This document shows, one piece after another, positions 6,735 to 13,181 of a stretch of 13,181 nt of DNA. Origin of the DNA: Pseudomonadota bacterium. GTDB lineage: Bacteria; Pseudomonadota; Alphaproteobacteria; Rhizobiales; Rhizobiaceae. The translations under genes were made by a program, and so were the position numbers. The notes beneath the pieces are model-generated. The model did no database searches and was not told where the DNA came from. It worked only from the letters and a program-made list of their open reading frames with translations. Numbering within the stretch: the stretch's first letter is position 1; the number at the start of each line of letters is the position of its first letter. Location of the stretch: assembly GCA_023428515.1 (NCBI GenBank), contig JAEYXI010000211.1, forward strand, positions 1 through 13,181. Reading direction: 5' to 3'.

Positions 6735-6761
6735 CTGGCACTCTTGTTCCGAGACTGCCAG
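6735..6761 (+). promoter_or_regulatory. CIRCE-like HrcA operator
   Basis: CTGGCACTC (6735-6743), nine bases, then GACTGCCAG (6753-6761). This fits the CIRCE layout TTAGCACTC-N9-GAGTGCTAA in the CTGGCACTC/GAGTGCCAG form seen in some Alphaproteobacteria, with one arm mismatch (C6755 for G). HrcA binding here would repress groES-groEL until heat shock. Additional half-sites lie upstream: GCACT at 6686-6690 and GAGTGC at 6707-6712. Confidence 0.72.
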
Positions 6762-6778
6762 ATTTTTGCCTCCCGCAC

Positions 6779-6809
6779 CTTGCGCCCTCTTTCCGCGGCG
6801 CCTAGATGT
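6779..6809 (+). promoter_or_regulatory. Candidate groES promoter (RpoH or sigma-70 like)
   Basis: CTTG (6779-6782) and CCTAGATGT (6801-6809) are spaced 18 bases apart, similar to alphaproteobacterial RpoH-type or housekeeping promoters (TTGCGC-N16-CTAGAT). Transcription would begin near 6815, leaving a leader of about 80 bases. The CIRCE would then lie upstream of the -35 element, which is unusual, so a different start inside 6690-6760 is possible. The rest of the 301-base usg-groES gap is AT-rich around 6651-6685 and must also hold the usg promoter; no convincing match was seen for it. Confidence 0.3.
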
Positions 6810-6896
6810 CGCACGGCGCCGCGCGATACCCCATGCCGTTCGGGCTGGCGGGCGCGGTGGCAGGATCAAACGATCGTTCACGATTGGAGAGAGCCG

Positions 6897-7211
6897 ATGA
6901 AGTTCCGTCCCCTGCATGACCGCGTGGTGGTCAAGCGTATCGATGCGGAAGAGAAGACCGCGGGCGGCATCATCATTCCCGACACGGCCAAGGAAAAGCC
7001 CTCGCAGGGCGAAGTCGTCGCCGTCGGCCCCGGGGCCCGCGACGAAGCCGGCAAGCTGGTTCCGCTCGATGTGAAGGCGGGCGACCGCGTGCTGTTCGGC
7101 AAGTGGTCGGGCACCGAGGTCAAGATCGATGGCGTCGACTACCTGATCATGAAGGAGTCCGACATCCTTGGCGTGCTCGAAGGCGCCGCCGCTTCCAAGA
7201 AGGCCGCCTGA
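6897..7211 (+). CDS. groES: Co-chaperonin GroES (Cpn10)
   Basis: A 104-residue co-chaperonin whose heptameric ring caps GroEL and closes the folding chamber in the cytoplasm. The family start [13 protein letters not shown], the mobile-loop region [18 protein letters not shown] (about 17-34), the GEVVAVGPG strand and the C-terminal block [15 protein letters not shown] are intact. Length is normal. GGAGAGAG just before the ATG at 6897 is the ribosome binding site; an in-frame ATG at 6699 lies upstream of the operator and promoter and can be dismissed. It is the first gene of the operon, 47 bases before groEL. The CIRCE-like element upstream indicates HrcA heat-shock control. Confidence 0.98.
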   Translation: MKFRPLHDRVVVKRIDAEEKTAGGIIIPDTAKEKPSQGEVVAVGPGARDEAGKLVPLDVKAGDRVLFGKWSGTEVKIDGVDYLIMKESDILGVLEGAAASKKAA

Positions 7212-7252
7212 GCCAGCCTCTTCACGCTGCTCGCAACGCATCACCGGAGTAA

Positions 7253-8899
<1,647 letters not shown>

Positions 8900-8928
8900 T
8901 CCGGCCGTTCAGGCAAGACACGAATGCG

Positions 8929-8960
8929 AAACCCCGGCAGCGATGCCGGGGTTTTTGTTT
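8929..8960 (+). terminator. Rho-independent terminator of groES-groEL
   Basis: An 11-pair perfect stem (AAACCCCGGCA / TGCCGGGGTTT) closes a GCGA tetraloop and runs into TTTTTGTTT. It lies 29 bases after the groEL stop codon and is a textbook intrinsic terminator. Confidence 0.93.
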
Positions 8961-8972
8961 GTGGGACGGCTT

Positions 8973-9021
8973 CGTCATTCCGGGACGCGCCCCCCTTTTG
9001 GGGCGGGCGCCCGGAACGACG
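8973..9021. repeat. Palindromic intergenic repeat element
   Basis: The outer arms CGTCATTCCGGG (8973-8984) and CCCGGAACGACG (9010-9021) pair with one mismatch. Between them lies an imperfectly pairing GC-rich centre, CGCGCCCCCC-TTTT-GGGGCGGGCG. Elements beginning CGTCATTCCGGG are familiar dispersed intergenic repeats in Bradyrhizobium-like genomes (recalled, not searched). It sits between the groEL terminator and the lepB 3' end and may serve as a transcript end for lepB on the minus strand. Confidence 0.6.
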
Positions 9022-9024
9022 GTC

Positions 9025-9774
9025 TCACTCCACCTTCCCCATCCGCTCGAAGCGCGGCTCGCCGTCTTCGTCGATGGACCAGATGATCCGCGTGACCTTG
9101 CCGACGAGATTGTCCATCGGCACGAAGCCGAAGGTCGGCATCATCCGGCTGTCGGTCGAGTTGTCGCGGTTGTCGCCGAGCACGAAGAGGTGGCCGGGCG
9201 GTACCGTGAAGACGTCGGTGTTGTCGAGATAGGCGTTCTCGACGCAATCATGCGTCACGTAGCTCGCGCCGTTCGGCAGCGTCTCGCGCCAGCGCTTGAC
9301 GGTCGCGCCATCGTCCGCGCCGCAGGTCGCGCCGGCAAGCATCGCCTCCAGGGCGACGCGCGTCACCGGCCGGTCGTTGAGGACGAGCCGGCCCTGCCGC
9401 ATCAGGATGCGGTCGCCGGGCAGTCCGACCACGCGCTTGACGTAGTCGGCCGCACTGTCCTTCGCGGTCCGGAACACGACGATATCGCCCTATTCGGGAT
9501 CGGCGGCAAAGACGCGGCCCGAGATCCAGGATGGCGCGAAGGGGAAGGAATAGCGGCCGTAGCCATAGGCATATTTCGCGGCGAAGACGTAGTCGCCGAC
9601 CATCAGCGCCGGCGTCATCGAACCGGAGGGGATGTTGAACGGCTGGTACAGCACGAAGCGAAACAGGATCAGCGGCGACCACAGCACCGGGATCATGAGG
9701 ATCAAGATGACAATCGCTTTCCATTCCCGCGATTGCGCCCGCGAGGGCCGGATCGTTTCGGAAAGAGTGGACAT
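9025..9774 (-). pseudogene. lepB: Signal peptidase I, interrupted by an in-frame amber codon
   Basis: An otherwise complete signal peptidase I, the inner-membrane protease that removes signal peptides from exported proteins. Reading from the ATG at 9774 there is one N-terminal membrane segment (about 19-41), the nucleophile Ser52 in PFNIPSGSMTPALMVGDY, the general-base Lys113 in DYVKRVVGLPGD and the GDNRDNSTDSR box. A single TAG at 9492-9490 (codon 95) splits it: ..RVFAADPE-stop-GDIVVFR.., with both halves in the same frame and no other lesion. A Gln codon (CAG) there would need only one base change. The first piece has Ser but not Lys, and the second lacks the membrane anchor, so neither should work alone. 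Signal peptidase is essential, so another copy is expected elsewhere. Alternatives are a sequencing error or amber readthrough. Confidence 0.88.
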
Positions 9775-9901
9775 CGGTTCGCCCCGATCAAGTTTCGTCG
9801 TGAGACTACGCAACCTCGCGTGCGCGCAATCCCGTTCCGTGGTCTTGGTCGCACGTCGTGCAGGCTGCGTTCAAGGCGGAGGCCTCGCCAATCGCCGGCG
9901 G

Positions 9902-10741
9902 TCAGGCCTGCGGGACGTCGTTGAAGCAGGCCCTCACCCAGTCGATGGTCACGCGTGTCGCCGGATCTCGCTTGAGGTGGTTCTGCACCAGGAGCCAGAC
10001 GTCGCGGCGCTTCGGCAGAAGCGTGGCGCGTAGATTGCGGTCGGCGAGCAGAGGTCCGCAACCGTACTCGGGCAGCACGCCGATGGCCTGATGCGACTGG
10101 ATCATGGTCCTGATGATGCGGATGTTGTCGGTGACGCAGCGCATGTTCGCCAGACGCTTGGAACGCAGAAATTGCGCTTCCGGAATGGCGTCGAGGTCGT
10201 CCGGATAGACGCAGGCGACGGGCTCCCCACCGCTGCGGTCGGCGGGCTCGAAGAAGTACAGCCTGACATCGCCGAGTTTGGAGATGGTGAAATCGCCCTT
10301 CTCGGGCTTGCGCAGGCGGATGGCAAGGTCGGCCTGCCAGCGCGAGAATTTCACGTTGCCGCTGGAGATGAGGAATTGGAGGGTCAGGCCGGGATGATCG
10401 CGCAGGAAGGCGCTCGCCCGCGGCGCCAGCAATTCTTCGGCGACCGCATTGGTCGAGGCGATGCGCAGGCGCCCGACGGGGCCCACCTGGCTCTCCTTGA
10501 TGCGATCGATCGCCGCGGCATGCGCAGCCATCGCGCCGACATGTTCGAGCACCGCCTCGCAATGGCGGGTCGGCCGCCGCAGGCCGTCCACGGCATCGAA
10601 CAGCGGCACCCCAAGATCGCGCTGGATGCGCGCCAGCCGACGGCCGACGGTGGTCTCGTCGATGCGCAGCCGCGCGCTGGCGCCGGCATAGGTGCCCTCG
10701 TCCCTTACCGCGGCGATGATGCGCAGATCGTCCCAGTTCAT
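9902..10741 (-). CDS. LysR-family transcriptional regulator
   Basis: A 279-residue LysR-type regulator: an N-terminal winged helix-turn-helix (about 1-60, with ETTVGRRLARIQRDLGVPLF in the recognition region), a linker helix, and a periplasmic-binding-protein-like effector domain (about 88-275). Such proteins bind DNA as tetramers and switch a neighbouring gene when a small molecule binds. It is divergent from the isochorismatase-like gene, with 128 bases between start codons containing several CTGCA repeats, so that gene is its likely target and its own gene may be autoregulated (inference). The effector is unknown. The subfamily with a relatively degenerate start (MNWDDLRIIAAV) is common in Alphaproteobacteria. 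The start at 10741 is standard for the family, but no strong ribosome binding site is seen. Confidence 0.93.
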   Translation of the reverse strand: MNWDDLRIIAAVRDEGTYAGASARLRIDETTVGRRLARIQRDLGVPLFDAVDGLRRPTRHCEAVLEHVGAMAAHAAAIDRIKESQVGPVGRLRIASTNAVAEELLAPRASAFLRDHPGLTLQFLISSGNVKFSRWQADLAIRLRKPEKGDFTISKLGDVRLYFFEPADRSGGEPVACVYPDDLDAIPEAQFLRSKRLANMRCVTDNIRIIRTMIQSHQAIGVLPEYGCGPLLADRNLRATLLPKRRDVWLLVQNHLKRDPATRVTIDWVRACFNDVPQA

Positions 10742-10744
10742 CGG

Positions 10745-10816
10745 GGTAGCCTACCAGCCGGTGCAGTCTCCTGCAAATTTGCAGCCACGAGCTGCAACAA
10801 TCCTGCACAATGGCAG
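10745..10816. promoter_or_regulatory. Divergent control region with CTGCA half-sites
   Basis: Between the LysR and isochorismatase-like genes are a perfect 14-base palindrome CTGCAAATTTGCAG (10771-10784) and further half-sites: TGCAG at 10762-10766, CTGCA at 10792-10796 and CTGCA at 10803-10807. TGCAACAATCCTGCA (10793-10807) also fits the LysR T-N11-A pattern. A small palindrome GGTAG-C-CTACC lies at 10745-10755, next to the LysR start. The arrangement is typical of a LysR recognition site plus activation sites, but binding is inferred. Confidence 0.5.
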
Positions 10817-10869
10817 GCGGTAGCTGCGCTAGTGTCGCGCCATTCGATACCCTGGAAGGCCTGACCCGC

Positions 10870-11463
10870 ATGACCATTCCCAAGACCCTGCTCGAACTCG
10901 CCGGCGCCGATCTCGATCCGCCGAAGCTCAATGAGGCCTGCCTCGTGCTGATCGACATCCAGAACGAATATTGCACCGGTCCGCTGGCCCTGCCCGATGC
11001 GCAAGCGGCGATCGCGGCGGCGGCGCGCCTGCTGGCGCGGGCACGGGAGAGCGGCGCGGCGGTCTTCCACGTCGCGCACAAGGGCCGCGCCGGCGGCCTG
11101 TTCGACCGCGAGGCCGCGCGAGGGGCCATCGTCGAGCGCCTGACGCCGCGCGAGAGCGAACCGGTGATCGAGAAAGCGTTGCCGAACGCGTTCGCCGGCA
11201 CCGACCTGCCGGCCCGGCTCGCCGCCACCGGACGCAAGAACATCGTGCTGGCCGGATTCATGACGCACATGTGCGTGTCGTCCACCGCCCGCGCCGCGCT
11301 CGACCTCGGCCTGCGCACGACGATCGCGGCCGATGCCTGTGCGACCCGCGATCTTCCCGACGGAAGCGGCGGCGTGCTCGCCGCCAGGACCGTTCACGAG
11401 GTCGCGCTGGCCGAATTGTCGGACCGCTTCGCGATCATCGCGCCAACCGATGCGTTGACGTGA
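10870..11463 (+). CDS. Isochorismatase-like cysteine hydrolase
   Basis: A 197-residue soluble enzyme of the isochorismatase-like hydrolase superfamily, which includes nicotinamidases, N-carbamoyl amidohydrolases and other amidases. The catalytic triad is visible: Asp29 in LVLIDIQNEY, Lys102 in IEKALPNAF and Cys135 in THMCVSSTARAA, followed by the usual DACATRD segment (145-151 region). The exact substrate cannot be told from sequence. The ATG at 10870 is chosen over the one at 10810 because the latter would lie within the control region and add 20 residues without family character. GGAAGG lies about 13 bases upstream, so the ribosome binding site is modest. It is divergent from the LysR gene, its probable regulator. 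A 6-pair CGATGG/CCATCG hairpin follows the stop codon. Confidence 0.93.
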   Translation: MTIPKTLLELAGADLDPPKLNEACLVLIDIQNEYCTGPLALPDAQAAIAAAARLLARARESGAAVFHVAHKGRAGGLFDREAARGAIVERLTPRESEPVIEKALPNAFAGTDLPARLAATGRKNIVLAGFMTHMCVSSTARAALDLGLRTTIAADACATRDLPDGSGGVLAARTVHEVALAELSDRFAIIAPTDALT

Positions 11464-11487
11464 CGATGGGGGGCCATCGCGAGGGCA

Positions 11488-11515
11488 TTGATGTCGACGC
11501 GGCATGCGCTAATCT
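11488..11515 (+). promoter_or_regulatory. Candidate promoter of the caspase-like gene
   Basis: TTGATG (11488-11493), 16 bases, then TAATCT (11510-11515), about 37 bases before the start codon. It is a fair housekeeping-type match by eye. The hairpin at 11464-11479 separates it from the preceding gene. Confidence 0.35.
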
Positions 11516-11551
11516 GACGGGATATTTTTCGCTTTTTCCCCGGATGGCTTC

Positions 11552-12910
11552 ATGCCCGCATTTTCAAGACGTCACTTGCCCGGATTCCCTCTGGCCCTCC
11601 TGGTCTGCTGGCTCGGCATCGGTCCCGTCATTGCGGACACGCGGGTCGCGCTCGTCATCGGCAACGGGGCCTACATCAGCACGGCGCAACTTCCCAACCC
11701 CTCGCATGATGCGGAGGACGTCGCGGCCTCACTGAAGCGCAGCGGCTTCGAAGTGCTCCAGGGTATCGACTTGCGCCAGGCCGACATGCAGGACCTGACC
11801 ATCCGCTTCGCGCGCGCCGCGAGCCGTGCCGACGTCGCCCTGTTCTACTACAGCGGCCATGCGATGCAGTACAACGGCGTCAACTATCTGATGCCGGTCG
11901 ATGCCGTGCTGACCGACGAAGCCGACCTCAAGCGCTTCGTGAGGGTCGACGAGATCGTGAACGATCTGCAGCAGGCCAAGAACCTGCGCATCCTGGTGCT
12001 CGATTCCTGCCGCGACAACCCGCTGGCCGAAACCCTGAAGCGCTCTGCCGGTTCGACGCGCGCGGCCTCGATCGGGCGGGGACTGTCCAAGGTCGAGGCG
12101 CCGCGCGGCACGATCGTGTCGTTCTCGACGCAATCAGGCCAGGTCGCCGCCGACGGCACCGGCCGCAACAGCCCCTACACGACGGCGTTCCTCAAGCACA
12201 TCGAACAGCCGCAGGAGATCGGCGACGTCTTCCGCGAGATCAGCAGCGACGTCTACGAGAGCAGCGGCAAGACCCAGCTGCCGGAGCTGTCGCTGTCGAT
12301 CATCGGAAAGTTCTATCTGAACGGACCGGGCGCGGTGACGGTCGCGCCTGCGGCGCCGCAGGCCGCGCCGAAAGCCGATCCCTGCGCATCGGCCGAGGCG
12401 CATTGGAAGGCTGCGGACGGCATCGGCACGCCGGGTGCTTTCGAAGATCATCTCGCGAGATTTCCAAATTGCAGCTTCGCGGGCCTCGCCAAGGCGCGGA
12501 TCGACGGCCTCAAGCAGAAGACGGCCCTTGCGCCTGCCGCCAACGGCGCAAGAACCACCGGCAGCACCGATTTCGACGGCAATTGGGACGTGACGTTGAA
12601 CTGCCCGCCGGCCGGCAAGGCCCAGGGCTTCACGCGGCCGCTGGTCGCGACCGTGACCAACGGCGTGTTTCACGCCGTGGGGCTGGGCAGAGACGGTGTC
12701 AATCGCCTGGAGATCGACGGTCAGATCCCGGCCGACGGCAAGACGACCTTGAGCGCGCGCGGGACGACGGGCGCGAGCGCATACGTGCTCAACAATCTTG
12801 CGCCTGGCTCGCCTTACGTCTTCACGGTCGATGCGCAGTTCGAACGCACCCGCGGCACCGGCAAGCGCAACGAGGCACGCGCCTGCAACCTGACCTTCGT
12901 CAAACGCTGA
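11552..12910 (+). CDS. Exported caspase-like (C14 family) protein with C-terminal domains
   Basis: A 452-residue protein with a signal peptide (1-28, cleavage after VIA) and a caspase-fold domain (about 30-255). The catalytic dyad is present: His103 in FYYSGHAMQYNG and Cys153 in VLDSCRDNP, plus RNSPYTTAFLKHI (205-217) near the substrate pocket. After a Pro/Ala-rich linker comes a small helical module (278-320) with Cys278 and Cys307, then a beta-rich C-terminal domain (339-452) with Cys351 and Cys445. These even-numbered cysteine pairs could form disulfides, fitting a periplasmic location. Related proteins are abundant in Bradyrhizobium-like genomes but their substrates are unknown. The ATG at 11552 gives the signal peptide directly. 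It appears to be transcribed alone and converges on the DUF2778 gene. Confidence 0.9.
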   Translation: MPAFSRRHLPGFPLALLVCWLGIGPVIADTRVALVIGNGAYISTAQLPNPSHDAEDVAASLKRSGFEVLQGIDLRQADMQDLTIRFARAASRADVALFYYSGHAMQYNGVNYLMPVDAVLTDEADLKRFVRVDEIVNDLQQAKNLRILVLDSCRDNPLAETLKRSAGSTRAASIGRGLSKVEAPRGTIVSFSTQSGQVAADGTGRNSPYTTAFLKHIEQPQEIGDVFREISSDVYESSGKTQLPELSLSIIGKFYLNGPGAVTVAPAAPQAAPKADPCASAEAHWKAADGIGTPGAFEDHLARFPNCSFAGLAKARIDGLKQKTALAPAANGARTTGSTDFDGNWDVTLNCPPAGKAQGFTRPLVATVTNGVFHAVGLGRDGVNRLEIDGQIPADGKTTLSARGTTGASAYVLNNLAPGSPYVFTVDAQFERTRGTGKRNEARACNLTFVKR

Positions 12911-12925
12911 TCAGGCAGAGAGGAG

Positions 12926-12944
12926 TGAGGCGCGCCGCGCCTCA
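12926..12944. terminator. Short hairpin between convergent genes
   Basis: TGAGGCGC (12926-12933) and GCGCCTCA (12937-12944) form a perfect 8-pair stem with a 3-base loop, overlapping the stop codon of the DUF2778 gene. There is no T tract on either side, so a role as a bidirectional terminator is only suggested. Confidence 0.4.
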
Positions 12945-13181
12945 GTCCACCTTCGCCAGCACCGCCAGCTTGCGGATGCCCTTGTTGCGGTAGGCGTCGA
13001 GGAAGGCGTAATAGTCCTTGAACGACACGCAGCCGTTGGAGTCGCCGTTCGGCCCAAGCATGAAGGTGTGCGCGAGCAGGCCGTCGCGGCCGTAGATCGC
13101 GCTCTCGCCGCCGATCGGGGTCAGGCGCAGTGCCGGCACGCCGTGGAACAGCGCCTCGCGCGGCTTCAGCGTGTAGATGTG
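12942..13181 (-). CDS. DUF2778 (Tlde1-like L,D-transpeptidase) protein, 3' part
   Basis: The last 79 codons of a gene that begins beyond the right edge. The fragment opens HIYTLKPREALFHGVPALRL and carries the DUF2778 core: GRDGLLAHTFMLGPNGDSNGCVSFKDY, with the His of AHTF and the Cys of SNGCVSF at the L,D-transpeptidase-like catalytic positions. DUF2778 includes the Tlde1 toxin domain, which trims or exchanges residues in peptidoglycan, but in Bradyrhizobium-like genomes many copies are chromosomal proteins of unknown role that may remodel the cell wall. The reading frame stays open to the edge, so the GTG at 13139 is not the start. No immunity gene is seen downstream; the adjacent gene is the convergent caspase-like one. 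Confidence 0.85.
   Translation of the reverse strand, partial: HIYTLKPREALFHGVPALRLTPIGGESAIYGRDGLLAHTFMLGPNGDSNGCVSFKDYYAFLDAYRNKGIRKLAVLAKVD

Noticed and set aside
9025..9774. Two separate short lepB-like genes instead of one broken gene
   Set aside because: Both pieces are in the same frame, join without loss of any conserved residue, and the downstream piece starts only at an internal GTG codon with no membrane anchor.
9775..9901. Possible small gene between lepB and the LysR gene
   Set aside because: No frame with both a start and a ribosome binding site was convincing in these 127 bases.
8959..9924. 321-codon plus-strand frame opposite lepB
   Set aside because: It begins in the palindromic repeat and mirrors lepB; no family features. 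It is open only because of base composition.
9702..11318. 538-codon open frame on the minus strand across the LysR and isochorismatase-like genes
   Set aside because: It spans two well-supported genes in other frames and the divergent control region, and reads as Arg/Ala/Pro-rich shadow sequence.

Overview
The window looks like chromosomal DNA from a high-GC alphaproteobacterium, most likely Hyphomicrobiales (Xanthobacteraceae/Nitrobacteraceae-like). This rests on the GroEL/GroES sequences, a Usg protein, an alpha-E/transglutaminase/Anbu cluster, a DUF2778 protein, an EcfG-type promoter and short palindromic intergenic repeats. No mobile element, tRNA, rRNA or CRISPR array was seen.

Region 1 (1-3360, + strand): a LysE-type exporter, an alpha-E (DUF403) protein, a transglutaminase-like protein and an Anbu proteasome-type protease. 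The first three genes are 12-13 bases apart. Anbu follows after 115 bases and may have its own promoter. The ATP-grasp ligase that usually accompanies this set is not in the window. A strong hairpin at 3372-3401 closes the unit.

Region 2 (3440-6600): a 23-residue hydrophobic micropeptide gene on the minus strand has an excellent ribosome binding site and a consensus EcfG (general stress response) promoter. Next come a short-chain dehydrogenase (+) and, converging on it, an omptin-family outer-membrane protease with all four catalytic residues (-), an ExoD-family membrane protein (-) and Usg (-). The Usg ribosome binding site lies inside a perfect hairpin.

Region 3 (6600-8960): the groES-groEL chaperonin operon, with a CIRCE-like HrcA operator upstream and a textbook terminator downstream.

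Region 4 (8970-13181): a palindromic repeat; a signal peptidase I gene (-) interrupted by one in-frame amber codon; a LysR regulator (-) divergent from an isochorismatase-like hydrolase (+) across a CTGCA-rich control region; an exported caspase-like protein with its own C-terminal domains (+); and, converging on it, the 3' part of a DUF2778 (L,D-transpeptidase-like) gene cut by the window edge.

The observations most worth a second look are the EcfG-driven micropeptide, the ATP-grasp-less alpha-E/transglutaminase/Anbu unit with an exporter, the alphaproteobacterial omptin, the amber-interrupted lepB, and the hairpin that sequesters the usg ribosome binding site.
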